From: Streptomyces aquilus
GTDB taxonomy: Bacteria > Actinomycetota > Actinomycetes > Streptomycetales > Streptomycetaceae
Direction: 5' to 3'
Assembly: GCF_003955715.1 (NCBI RefSeq)
Contig: NZ_CP034463.1
Location: forward strand, 3,038,001-3,102,000
DNA: 64,000 nt
Shown: one piece after another, positions 51,244-61,335 of the stretch
Layout of the letters: each line of letters starts with the position of its first letter
Position numbering within the stretch: position 1 is the stretch's first letter
The notes under the pieces: model-generated
What the model was told of the DNA's origin: nothing
Database searches by the model: none
The model's input: the letters and a program-made list of their open reading frames with translations, nothing else
Program-made: the position numbers and the translations under genes

Positions 51244-51956
51244 TCGGCGGCGGGCACTCTGAGGGTGGCCAGGACCGGGAGGTGGTCCGTGGCCACCCTC
51301 AGGTCTGTCTCGGGGAGGTGCAGAGGGACCCCGCAGCCCAGCACCTCGATGCCCTTCGTCGCGAAGATCGCGTCGATGCGCTGGTGCGGCTCGCTGTGGA
51401 CCCAGGTGTGCTCGCCGCCGTCGGGGGCCACCGCCCAGCAGTCCTGGAGGCTCTCGGCGAGACGGCGGAACGTCCGGCCGCCCGGGCGCTCGTTGAGGTC
51501 GCCGCCCGCGACGGCGTGCTCGACGCCCATGCCGGCGAGACGGTCGAGGAGCATGCCGGCCTGCTCGTAGCGCTCGTCCTTCTGGAGGCTGAGGTGACAG
51601 CTGAGTACGCCGAGGCGGGCGTTGCCGAACCGGACGACGGCGGTCGCGAAGCCGCGCCTGTGCTGCCCAGGTGTGAGCGGGAGAAGGACGTCTTCCGTGC
51701 GCTCCACGGTGGCGCGGAGATCGCACAGGATGGCCGGGCCCGCCGCTGTCGCACCCCCGGTGAGGATGACGAGGTCGGCTGCGCGGGCCAGACGGGCGAG
51801 TTTCTTGCGCCAGTGGAAGAAGCGGGGGGCTTCTTGGACGAGGACGAGATCCGGTTCGCAGGCCTTGATGACTCGGGCGAGGGCGGCGGTGTCGTCGCGT
51901 AGGGAGCGGACGTTGTAGCTGAGGACTCGGACGAGCGCTGAATCGTCAGGTGCCAT
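51240..51956 (-). CDS. Endonuclease/exonuclease/phosphatase (EEP) family hydrolase
   Basis: 238 aa. EEP fold: VRVLSYNVRSL with Asn, LVLVQEAP with Glu, SCHLSLQKDERYEQ, AGGDLNERP with Asp and Asn, IDAIFATKG, and VATDHLPVLATL with Asp-His. Such proteins cut nucleic acids or phosphoesters; substrate not predictable. No signal peptide. Convergent with the acidic membrane gene, sharing CTAG as both stop codons. Confidence 0.88.
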   Translation of the reverse strand: MAPDDSALVRVLSYNVRSLRDDTAALARVIKACEPDLVLVQEAPRFFHWRKKLARLARAADLVILTGGATAAGPAILCDLRATVERTEDVLLPLTPGQHRRGFATAVVRFGNARLGVLSCHLSLQKDERYEQAGMLLDRLAGMGVEHAVAGGDLNERPGGRTFRRLAESLQDCWAVAPDGGEHTWVHSEPHQRIDAIFATKGIEVLGCGVPLHLPETDLRVATDHLPVLATLRVPAAD

Positions 51957-52008
51957 GGCGTTGATTTTTGCGCCTGACAGCTCGGGGCGCGAGGTATGTG
52001 TGCGACTG

Positions 52009-52055
52009 GCCCCCCGTTGTGGCTGGTCGCGCAGTTCCCCGCGCCCCTGAAAAGC
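52009..52055. repeat. Common Streptomyces extragenic repeat (CAGTTCCCCGCGCCCCTG type)
   Basis: The run around GCGCAGTTCCCCGCGCCCCT, with GTTGTGGCTGGTCGC before it, is a short sequence found many times between genes in Streptomyces chromosomes (from memory). It lies between the 3' end of glkA and the 5' end of the EEP gene, likely part of a REP-like or terminator structure. Confidence 0.6.
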
Positions 52056-52073
52056 CTTGCCCTCACCGCTGGA

Positions 52074-53027
52074 TCACATGATCGGGTCCGGCTCTCGCGC
52101 CAAGTCGGCCGCGCCGACCATCCCCGCCTTGTTCCCCAGCTGAGCCGCGATGACATCCGCCACCGGGCGCCAGTTGCCGCCCACCAGCCAGCGCTTGTAC
52201 GACTTGCGGATCGGGTCGAGGACCAGTTCGCCCTCGTCCGAGAGGCCGCCGCCGACGATGAAGGCGGACGGGTCGAAGAGGGAGGCCAGGTCGGCGAGGC
52301 CGGCGCCGGCCCAGCGGGCCAGCTCGCGGTAGGAGTCGACGGCGACCGGGTCGCCCTGCCGGGCGGCGACGGAGATGTGCTTGCCCTCGATGCCCTCCGG
52401 CGAACCGTCGCCGAGGGCGAGCAGCACCTCGGCGCGCTCCGGGGTGGCGTTGGCGCGCTGCTTGGCGTACCGGACGAGGGCGCGGCCGGAGGCGTACTGC
52501 TCCCAGCAGCCCTGCGAGCCGCAGCCACACAGCAGCCCGTCCGGCACCATGCGGATGTGGCCGAACTCGGCGGCGACGCCGAAGTGGCCGCGGCGCAGCT
52601 TGTTGCCGATGATGATGCCGCCGCCGAGGCCGGTGCCGAGCGTGATGCAGATGACGTTGCGGTGGCCCTTGCCGGCGCCGAACTTGTACTCGCCCCACGC
52701 GGCCGCGTTGGCGTCGTTCTCCACGACGACGGGGAGGCCGACGCGGGCCTCGACCTTCTCCTTCAGCGGCTCGTTGCGCCAGTCGATGTTGGGCGCGAAG
52801 TAGACCTCGGAGCGCTGCCGGTTGACGTAACCGGCGGCTCCGATGCCCACGCCGATGATCTCGTGACCTGCGCGTGCGCCCTCGACGGCGGAGGCGATGG
52901 CGTCCACGATGCCCTCGGGCGTGCCCGGGGTCGGCACCTTGAAGGTCGAGAGGATGTTGCCTTCCTCATCGACCACGCCGGCCGCGATCTTCGTGCCGCC
53001 GATGTCGACGCCGATGGTGAGTCCCAT
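52074..53027 (-). CDS. glkA: ROK-family glucokinase GlkA
   Basis: 317 aa. Opens MGLTIGVDIGGTKIAAGVVD (ATP phosphate loop), carries VENDANAAAWGEY with the catalytic Asp, LGTGLGGGIIIG, EFGHIRM and the ROK zinc motif CGCGSQGCWEQYASG. Length matches the S. coelicolor glucokinase that also mediates carbon catabolite repression. Expected to phosphorylate glucose from glucan or disaccharide turnover in Streptomyces. Confidence 0.97.
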   Translation of the reverse strand: MGLTIGVDIGGTKIAAGVVDEEGNILSTFKVPTPGTPEGIVDAIASAVEGARAGHEIIGVGIGAAGYVNRQRSEVYFAPNIDWRNEPLKEKVEARVGLPVVVENDANAAAWGEYKFGAGKGHRNVICITLGTGLGGGIIIGNKLRRGHFGVAAEFGHIRMVPDGLLCGCGSQGCWEQYASGRALVRYAKQRANATPERAEVLLALGDGSPEGIEGKHISVAARQGDPVAVDSYRELARWAGAGLADLASLFDPSAFIVGGGLSDEGELVLDPIRKSYKRWLVGGNWRPVADVIAAQLGNKAGMVGAADLAREPDPIM

Positions 53028-53081
53028 GAATCCCTCAGTTTCGGTCGAGCCCCGCTACGGCCCACCGTACCCGAGCGACCT

Positions 53082-53561
53082 CTAGTCCAGGTCGATGCGC
53101 TCCCCCGGACCAGGCTCCTCGCCGCCCTTCCCGGGCTTGGTGTCCCGCTGGGTCCAGCGCTGTTCCTGGGCCTGGACCGCGGAGCGGTAGGCGGCCAGCA
53201 GTTCGCTGCCGGCCGCTGCCAGGTGGTCGAAGACGTCCGGGTTGCGTTCGATGACGGGCTCGACGGCGGCCTTGGCCTGCTGGACGACCTGCTGCACCAC
53301 CTGCTGGGCGGCCGGTCCGGCGACCGCCCCGAGCAGCGGTGACTGGATCGAGGAGAGCTTGTCGCTGACGGCGTCGACGAGTTTGCGCAGTTCCTCCGCG
53401 GCCGAGCCGGGCGGCGGGCCGTAACTGGCGCGGCGACGGGCCTTCTCCGCCGCGAGATCCTCGGCACACGCCGTCGCCCACGCGTCGGCGTCGGTGGCCC
53501 GCACCTCGTCCACGGCCTCGTTCCCCGAGGCGGCGTCTGACGGGCGGAGCTCTTCGCTCAT
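53082..53561 (-). CDS. DUF5304 family protein
   Basis: 159 aa, soluble, mostly helical. Conserved parts: DADAWATACAEDLAAEKARRR, then SAAEELRKLVDAVSDKL and VVQQVVQQAKAAVEPVIERNPDVFDHLAAAGSELLAAYR. The two helical blocks suggest a coiled-coil dimer. Function unknown; I recognise it as DUF5304 from memory. Located between glkA and an ArsA-like ATPase. Confidence 0.75.
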   Translation of the reverse strand: MSEELRPSDAASGNEAVDEVRATDADAWATACAEDLAAEKARRRASYGPPPGSAAEELRKLVDAVSDKLSSIQSPLLGAVAGPAAQQVVQQVVQQAKAAVEPVIERNPDVFDHLAAAGSELLAAYRSAVQAQEQRWTQRDTKPGKGGEEPGPGERIDLD

Positions 53562-53618
53562 GACGGACTCCTGACTGCGTTGCGTCCTTACGACGTTACC
53601 CGAACGGCCGCACCGGAT

Positions 53619-54821
53619 TCACGGGGTCTGCGGCCAGAGATCCGGGTCCGGCGCGAACCGGACCCGCAGCTCCCCGTCGCGCAGCGCGGCCCCGGCGACG
53701 GTGCACCGGCGCAGCGCGGACGGCAGCGGCACGATCCGCCGGAACTGCCCGGCGGCGACGACGAGTTCGTCCCCGCGCCGGATGAGGTCCAGCTCGTCCC
53801 GTATCGCACCGGGGAGGGGCACGTGCCACACCAGCACGCCGTCCTCGGCCAGCCGGTCGACGACCGGCCACTCGACGCGGGAGGAGGTCTCCGGCGCCCC
53901 GGGCACCACGAGGGCGTCGAGGTCGTCGAGGCCGCGCGGGTCCCGTCCGGGGTGGGCGATCTCCACGACCTCGTACGTCTCCCGCCACTCCTCCAGCGTC
54001 TTGCGCTGCTGGGCGACGGGTCCGGCGAGCCAGCTGTCGGCGGACGCGTCGGGCAGGACCCGGTTGGCGATCAGGTGGTCGGGCCGCAGTCCGCGCAGGG
54101 CGAGCCCGAGGGTGGCGTCGCGCACGGCGTCGGCCCCGGCGGGGCCGGGTTCGGCGACGAGCCGTACGACGGTCTTGCGGTCGGCGATGACGGCCTCGAC
54201 GGCGGCGAGTTCCAGGTCCCAGCGCGCGGTGGTCTCGTACAGCCACTCCGAGGGCATCGGCACCCCGGCCAGCCGTCCGAGCACGGGCCTGAGCGCCCGC
54301 GCGGCCTGCCGTTCGGGCGGCAGCAGCCGGCGCAGATAGCGGCGCAGTTCCCCGGGGAGGGCGAGGAGGGCGAGGGCCTGCGGGGTGGGCGGCAGGTCCA
54401 CGACGAGCAGGTCGTGCCTCCCCCAGTGCCCGAAAGGCCTGGGAGGTGCCCCCATGGAGAGGGCCGCGTCCCGGAGGGCACGCAGGAGGGTGAGTTCCTC
54501 GGCGCCGGGCAGCGGGGTGACCTCTTCGGGGTCGAGGCGGGAGGCGCCGAGCAGGTCGAGGACGGAGGAGGCGCGCTCCTGGAAGCCGGCGAGGTCGTCC
54601 CGGAAACCGGCGGTCGCGTCGGGCCGCCAGGCGGTGAGTCCCTCCCGGACCTCGACGGGCACCGGCCCCGTGGCCACGCCCAGGACCGCGCCGAGGGTGT
54701 CGGTCCGGTCGCCGCTGAGGAGGAGGGTCCGCTCACCCGCGCGCGTGGCGGCGAGTGCGGTGGCGGCGGCAAGGGTCGTACGACCGCTGCCGCCGGGACC
54801 GGTGATCAGGAGGGTGCGCAT
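53619..54821 (-). CDS. ArsA/SRP-like P-loop ATPase
   Basis: 400 aa. Starts MRTLLITGPGGSGRTT, a deviant P-loop with Arg in place of the Walker A Lys and Gly-Gly-Ser-Gly in place of the GGVGK of ArsA; later LLVVDLPPTPQAL resembles the switch II of that family, and ATTARWDLE and NRVLPDASADSW fit ArsA-like proteins. No metal-binding Cys set. Function unknown, perhaps targeting or septum-related. TACCGT 8 nt before the ATG hints at a leaderless mRNA. Confidence 0.85.
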   Translation of the reverse strand: MRTLLITGPGGSGRTTLAAATALAATRAGERTLLLSGDRTDTLGAVLGVATGPVPVEVREGLTAWRPDATAGFRDDLAGFQERASSVLDLLGASRLDPEEVTPLPGAEELTLLRALRDAALSMGAPPRPFGHWGRHDLLVVDLPPTPQALALLALPGELRRYLRRLLPPERQAARALRPVLGRLAGVPMPSEWLYETTARWDLELAAVEAVIADRKTVVRLVAEPGPAGADAVRDATLGLALRGLRPDHLIANRVLPDASADSWLAGPVAQQRKTLEEWRETYEVVEIAHPGRDPRGLDDLDALVVPGAPETSSRVEWPVVDRLAEDGVLVWHVPLPGAIRDELDLIRRGDELVVAAGQFRRIVPLPSALRRCTVAGAALRDGELRVRFAPDPDLWPQTP

Positions 54822-54855
54822 GGGAGTGAACGGTAGATCCCCCCGCGGCAAATCC

Positions 54856-55299
54856 CTATTTCGCCCCGGACTCCACCCGCTTCTTCAGCCCGGCGAGCGC
54901 CCGGTCGATGATGACCTTCTCGGCCTTGCGCTTGATCATCCCGAGCATCGGGATCTTGACGTCGACGGTCAGGAGGTAGGTGACCTCGGTCGAACCGGTG
55001 CCGGTGGCCTTGAGGACGTACGAGCCGTCCAGCTGGCGCAGCATCTGGGACTTCACCAGCGTCCAGGAGACCTCGTTCTCCCCGGTCCACGTGTAGCCGA
55101 GCACCTGGTCGTCCTTGATGGCGCCGGCGTCCATGACGAGCCGTACCTGCTCGGCGCGGCCGGCGGCGTCCGTCGCGAGGACCTCCGCCTGCTTCACCTC
55201 GCCCGTCCAGTCCGGGTAGCGGGCGAAGTCGGCGATCACCGCCATGACGTCGGCCGGTGCCGCCTCGATCGTGATGCTCGAGCTGGTGTGTTCCGCCAT
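54856..55299 (-). CDS. SRPBCC family (polyketide cyclase/START-like) protein
   Basis: 147 aa. The cavity fold of the START/Bet v1 superfamily: SSITIEAAPADVMAVIADFARYPDW, WTLVKSQMLRQLDG, VTYLLTVDVKIPMLG and a long C-terminal helix (KRKAEKVIIDRALAGLKKRV). Binds a hydrophobic ligand, not identified. Start with GGAGGAGCC upstream. Lies 34 bp upstream of the ArsA-like gene on the same strand, so may be co-expressed. Confidence 0.9.
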   Translation of the reverse strand: MAEHTSSSITIEAAPADVMAVIADFARYPDWTGEVKQAEVLATDAAGRAEQVRLVMDAGAIKDDQVLGYTWTGENEVSWTLVKSQMLRQLDGSYVLKATGTGSTEVTYLLTVDVKIPMLGMIKRKAEKVIIDRALAGLKKRVESGAK

Positions 55300-55426
55300 C
55301 GCCGTGGCTCCTCCAGATGCGGGCCGGTAGGTCATGAAGCGTGCGCACGTGTGTGCAGCGTGAAGGCTACCGCGCACGTGACCGGCCGACTTCACCGCCC
55401 GTCACCCTTCGGACTTCACCGGCCGC

Positions 55427-56224
55427 TCACCATTCGAGCGCCCACGGCCGTCCACTCCCCGCGAAGTGCCCGACGTTGACGCACTCGGTCGCCCCGATCC
55501 GCATCCGGCGCACGAGCGGTTGGTGGACATGGCCGAACAGCGCGTACCGGGGCCGGGTGCGCCGGATCGCGTCCAGCAGCGCCCGGCTCCCTCGCTCGAA
55601 GCGGCGCGCGACGGTGTCGTAGACCAGCTCGGGCACCTCGGGCGGGATGTGCGTGCACAGCACGTCGACCTCGCCGACCGCCTCGATCTTCGCCGCGTAC
55701 TCCTCGTCGCTGATCTCGTACGGCGTGCGCATGGGGGTGCGCAGGCCGCCGCCGACGAAGCCGAAGACCCGGCCGCCGATCTCCACGCGCTCGCCGTCGA
55801 GGACCGTGGTGCCCGGTCCGGCGTACTCCGCCCACAGGGGCGGCATGTCGACATTGCCGTAGGTGGCGTACGTCGGTGTCGGGAACGCGGCGAACAGCTC
55901 GGCGTACTGCTTGCGTACGGCCTTCTCGATGGCGCTCGCCCGGTCCGTACCGATCCCGGCCCACAGGCGGGCGCCGAACTCGCGGGCCTCCTCGAAGCGG
56001 CGGGCGGTGCGCAGCTCGACGATGCGGTCGGCGTTCTCGGTGCCGAACAGGTCGGGGAAGATGCCGCGGGAGTGGTCGGCGTAGTCGAGGAAGAGGACGA
56101 GGTCACCCAGGCAGATCAGGGCGTCCGCGCCCTCGCCGGCGCGGGCCAGGTCACGGGCGTTGCCGTGCACGTCGCTGACCACATGGACGCGTGTCCTGCG
56201 GTTTCCGGGTGGTGAGGGTGCCAT
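55427..56224 (-). CDS. Metallophosphoesterase
   Basis: 265 aa. Dinuclear metal motifs in order: HVVSDVHGN, LGDLV, YGNVDMP, CTHIPPE and FGHVHQP. Substrate open (nucleotide or phosphoprotein). Similar Streptomyces proteins sit at this place next to the acyl-CoA synthetase gene, divergently. Ribosome site not obvious. Confidence 0.9.
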   Translation of the reverse strand: MAPSPPGNRRTRVHVVSDVHGNARDLARAGEGADALICLGDLVLFLDYADHSRGIFPDLFGTENADRIVELRTARRFEEAREFGARLWAGIGTDRASAIEKAVRKQYAELFAAFPTPTYATYGNVDMPPLWAEYAGPGTTVLDGERVEIGGRVFGFVGGGLRTPMRTPYEISDEEYAAKIEAVGEVDVLCTHIPPEVPELVYDTVARRFERGSRALLDAIRRTRPRYALFGHVHQPLVRRMRIGATECVNVGHFAGSGRPWALEW

Positions 56225-56536
56225 GGCGATCAAGGGTAGGCGTGTGCGGCATACGTGAACAGTGGCGGCCGGACCTGCGGTTACTGGCCAGTCATCAGAC
56301 GCCTCGACTACTCTGCGCTGAGAAACACCAATCCGTGTGACGCAGCGAACATCTCGCCGGGACCCCCTGTCGGAGACGCCATACCGGCGGGTAACGTCCG
56401 GGCAGTCCAGTCGTGCTCGGGATTTCAACAAGTGGCTGCAACCATGCAAAGAAGCCTGAGCACCTGCCCGAGCCTTGGACCGCACCGTCGCATCGCACAA
56501 CGTCGTGGCGCCGGCGCCTTATTAGGAGCAGCAGTC
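56225..56536. other. Control region upstream of the acyl-CoA synthetase
   Basis: 312 bp. Holds a palindrome overlapping a promoter (56283-56314); beyond it no clear signal or credible gene, although a long open frame runs through the whole stretch from position 56255. The true gene starts at the TTG 56537. Confidence 0.6.
56283..56314 (+). promoter_or_regulatory. Promoter overlapped by an ACTGGCCAGT palindrome
   Basis: A perfect 10-bp palindrome (56283-56292) covers the -35 region of a predicted promoter TGGCCA-18-TACTCT (-10 at 56309-56314). A repressor bound there would block RNA polymerase; TetR-type fatty-acid regulators use sites of this kind (inference). Confidence 0.5.
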
Positions 56537-58333
56537 TTGCGCGAGTTCAGCCTTCCGGCCTTGTACGAGGTCCCTGCGGACGGAAACCTCACCGACATCG
56601 TCCGCAGAAACGCCGCGCAGCATCCCGACGTCGCCGTCATCGCCCGCAAGGTGGACGGCGCCTGGCAGGACGTGACGGCCACGACCTTCCTCGCGGAGGT
56701 GCACGCGGCGGCCAAGGGTCTCATCGCCTCGGGTGTGCAGCCCGGCGACCGGGTGGGCCTGATGTCGCGGACCCGCTACGAGTGGACGCTGCTCGACTTC
56801 GCGATCTGGTGCGCGGGCGCGGTCACCGTGCCGGTGTACGAGACCAGCTCGCCGGAGCAGATCCAGTGGATCCTCGCCGACTCCGGCGCGACCGCCTGCA
56901 TCGTGGAGCTGGACAATCACGCGGCGGCCGTGGAGTCGGTGCGCGACCGGCTGCCCGCGCTCAAGCACGTCTGGCAGATCGAGGGCGGGGGCGTGGCGGA
57001 GCTGGGCCGGGCCGGCCAGGACATCAGCGACGCGGCCGTCGAGGAGCGCAGCTCGCTGGCGAAGGCGGACGACCCGGCGACCATCGTCTACACGTCCGGC
57101 ACCACCGGCCGTCCCAAGGGCTGTGTGCTGACCCACCGCAGCTTCTTCGCGGAGTGCGGCAACGTGGTGGAGCGGCTGCGCCCGCTGTTCCGCACCGGCG
57201 AGTGCTCCGTGCTGCTCTTCCTGCCGCTCGCGCACGTCTTCGGGCGGCTCGTGCAGATCGCGCCGATGATGGCGCCGATCAAGCTGGGCACCGTCCCGGA
57301 CATCAAGAACCTCACCGACGAGCTGGCCTCCTTCCGGCCGACGCTGATCCTGGGCGTGCCGCGCGTCTTCGAGAAGGTCTACAACTCGGCGCGTGCCAAG
57401 GCGCAGGCGGACGGCAAGGGCAAGATCTTCGACAAGGCCGCCGACACCGCGATCGCGTACAGCAAGGCGCTGGACACCCCGTCGGGTCCGTCCCTCGGGC
57501 TGAAGATCAAGCACAAGACCTTCGACAAGCTGGTCTACAGCAAGCTGCGCGCGGTCCTCGGCGGCAAGGGCGAGTACGCCATCTCCGGCGGCGCCCCGCT
57601 GGGTGAGCGGCTCGGCCACTTCTTCCGCGGCATCGGCTTCACGGTCCTGGAGGGCTACGGCCTCACCGAGTCCTGCGCGGCCACCGCCTTCAACCCCTGG
57701 GACCGGCAGAAGATCGGCACGGTCGGTCAGCCGCTGCCCGGCTCGGTGGTCCGGATCGCCGACGACGGCGAGGTGCTGCTGCACGGCGAGCACCTGTTCA
57801 AGGGCTACTGGAACAACGAGGCCGCGACCGCCGAGGCGCTGGCCGACGGCTGGTTCCACACCGGTGACATCGGCACCCTCGACGAGGACGGCTATCTCAG
57901 GATCACCGGCCGCAAGAAGGAGATCATCGTCACCGCGGGCGGCAAGAACGTCGCCCCGGCCGTGATCGAGGACCGTATCCGTGCGCACGCGCTGGTCGCG
58001 GAGTGCATGGTCGTCGGCGACGGGCGGCCCTTCGTGGGCGCGCTGGTCACCATCGACGAGGAGTTCCTGGGCCGTTGGGCGGCCGAGCACGGCAAGCCGG
58101 CGGATGCCACCGCGGCGTCGCTGGCCGGGGACGCGGACCTGAACGCTGCCATCCAGGCCGCGATCGACGACGGCAACGCCGCGGTGTCGAAGGCGGAATC
58201 GGTGCGGAAGTTCCGCATTCTGTCCTCCCAGTTCACGGAGGAGTCGGGCCACCTGACGCCGTCCCTGAAGCTCAAGCGCAACGTGGTGGCGAAGGACTAC
58301 GCGGACGAGATCGAGGCGATCTACCAGAAGTAG
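56537..58333 (+). CDS. Long-chain fatty acid-CoA ligase (AMP-binding)
   Basis: 598 aa. AMP-forming acyl-CoA synthetase: ATP motif IVYTSGTTGRPKGC near residue 180, LEGYGLTESCAATAFN, WFHTGDIGTLDEDGYL and GRKKEIIVTAGGKNVAP. The TTG at 56537 has AGGAG 8 nt upstream and gives MREFSLPALYEVP, the normal start in Streptomyces relatives; no ATG is near. Activates fatty acids for beta-oxidation or lipid synthesis. Convergent with the cholesterol oxidase. Confidence 0.95.
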   Translation: MREFSLPALYEVPADGNLTDIVRRNAAQHPDVAVIARKVDGAWQDVTATTFLAEVHAAAKGLIASGVQPGDRVGLMSRTRYEWTLLDFAIWCAGAVTVPVYETSSPEQIQWILADSGATACIVELDNHAAAVESVRDRLPALKHVWQIEGGGVAELGRAGQDISDAAVEERSSLAKADDPATIVYTSGTTGRPKGCVLTHRSFFAECGNVVERLRPLFRTGECSVLLFLPLAHVFGRLVQIAPMMAPIKLGTVPDIKNLTDELASFRPTLILGVPRVFEKVYNSARAKAQADGKGKIFDKAADTAIAYSKALDTPSGPSLGLKIKHKTFDKLVYSKLRAVLGGKGEYAISGGAPLGERLGHFFRGIGFTVLEGYGLTESCAATAFNPWDRQKIGTVGQPLPGSVVRIADDGEVLLHGEHLFKGYWNNEAATAEALADGWFHTGDIGTLDEDGYLRITGRKKEIIVTAGGKNVAPAVIEDRIRAHALVAECMVVGDGRPFVGALVTIDEEFLGRWAAEHGKPADATAASLAGDADLNAAIQAAIDDGNAAVSKAESVRKFRILSSQFTEESGHLTPSLKLKRNVVAKDYADEIEAIYQK

Positions 58334-58350
58334 TCACTGCGGTACGGGAC

Positions 58351-60006
<1,656 letters not shown>

Positions 60007-60028
60007 TTATTCGGTTCCGCCTAGACGG

Positions 60029-61183
60029 CTAGAGCAACGTCTTCAACTTTTCTGCCAGCAGGTCCCAGCGCCACTTCTCCTCGACCCAGGCCCGGCCCCG
60101 CTCCCCCATCCGCTGCCGCAGCTCCGCGTCGCCCAGGAGGGCCAGGATCCGCTCGGCGGAGTCCTCGACCGACCCGCCGCGTACGACCCACCCGGTCTCC
60201 CCGTCGAGCACGGCGTCCGGCGCCCCGCCGGAGTCCCCGGCGACGACCGGCAGCCCGGTCGCGGAGGCCTCCAGGTACACGATCCCGAGCCCCTCGACGT
60301 CCAGCCCGCCCCGCCGCGTCCGGCACGGCATCGCGAACACGTCCCCGGCGCCGTAGTGCGCGGGCAGCTCGGACCAGGGCACGGACCCGGTGAAACGGAC
60401 GGAGTCGGCGACCCCGGTCTCGCGCGCAAGCCTGCGCAGCTCCTTCTCGTACGGCCCGCCCCCGACGATCAGCAGCACCGCGTCCGGCTGGTCGGCGAGA
60501 ATCCGCGGCATCGCCAGGATCAGCGTGTCCTGCCCCTTGCGCGGCACCAGCCGCGAGACGCACACCACCACCGGCCGGTCGGTCAGCCCGAGCCGCGCCC
60601 GCACGACGTCACCGCCCGACCCCGGATGGAAGGTCTTCTCGTCCACCCCCGGCGGCAGCTGCACCATCCGCGAGCCGGCCTGCGGCGTCAGCGCGCCGGC
60701 GATCCGCGACCGCGTGTACTCGCCGAGGTAGGTGATCGTGTCCGTGCCCTCGCCGATCCGGCGCAGCAGCTGACGCGCGGCGGGCAGCTGCGCCCACCCC
60801 GCCTCGTGCCCGTGGGTCGTGGCCACCAGCCGCTCGGCCCCGGCCTTCCGCAGGGCGGGCGCCATCAGCCCGAGCGGCGCCGCCGCCCCGAACCACACCG
60901 ACGTGCAGCCGTGTTCCCGCAGCAGTCCGACCGCCGTACGCGTGGCCGCGGGCGTCGGCAGGAGCATCGTCGTACGGTCGCGTACGACGGTGAAGGGCTG
61001 CTCGGCGTCGAAGGCGGCCGTGGCCTCTACGCCCTCCCGGCCCCGCTTCCAGGTCGACGCGTAGACCACGAGCCGCTCGGGATCGAGGCGCAGCGCCATG
61101 TTGTGCAGGAACGCCTGGATACCGCCTGGCCTGGGCGGGAAGTCGTTCGTGACGATCAGGGTCTTGGACATCGTCGTGCGCAT
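60029..61183 (-). CDS. GT4 glycosyltransferase (PimB'-like)
   Basis: 384 aa. Rossmann opening TLIVTNDFPPRPGGIQAFLHNMA, THGHEAGWAQLPA, VSRLVPRKGQDTLI (UDP/GDP sugar loop), GGGPYEKEL and the EX7E element EGLGIVYLEASATGLPVVAGDSGGAPD. Best match in memory is the mannosyltransferase PimB' of phosphatidylinositol mannoside synthesis. TAGGGT ends 8 nt before the ATG at 61183 and there is no ribosome site: leaderless is likely. An ATG 12 nt downstream is possible. Confidence 0.9.
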   Translation of the reverse strand: MRTTMSKTLIVTNDFPPRPGGIQAFLHNMALRLDPERLVVYASTWKRGREGVEATAAFDAEQPFTVVRDRTTMLLPTPAATRTAVGLLREHGCTSVWFGAAAPLGLMAPALRKAGAERLVATTHGHEAGWAQLPAARQLLRRIGEGTDTITYLGEYTRSRIAGALTPQAGSRMVQLPPGVDEKTFHPGSGGDVVRARLGLTDRPVVVCVSRLVPRKGQDTLILAMPRILADQPDAVLLIVGGGPYEKELRRLARETGVADSVRFTGSVPWSELPAHYGAGDVFAMPCRTRRGGLDVEGLGIVYLEASATGLPVVAGDSGGAPDAVLDGETGWVVRGGSVEDSAERILALLGDAELRQRMGERGRAWVEEKWRWDLLAEKLKTLL

Positions 61184-61335
61184 CGCCGCCGACCCTATCC
61201 AACGGCGGGCCCACCGCCGCTCCACGACCCCCGCACAGCCGGTCCCGGCCGCGTTTATGGCACCCTCACAGCAGGTCGGGACATCATGGCCATCTCAAAG
61301 ACGGCACAGACGGCAACGCGCGAACAGGGGCTCCG

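Noticed and set aside
53619..54821. Arsenite pump ATPase ArsA
   Set aside because: Arg replaces the P-loop Lys, no metal-binding Cys, and no arsB, arsR or arsC genes are present.
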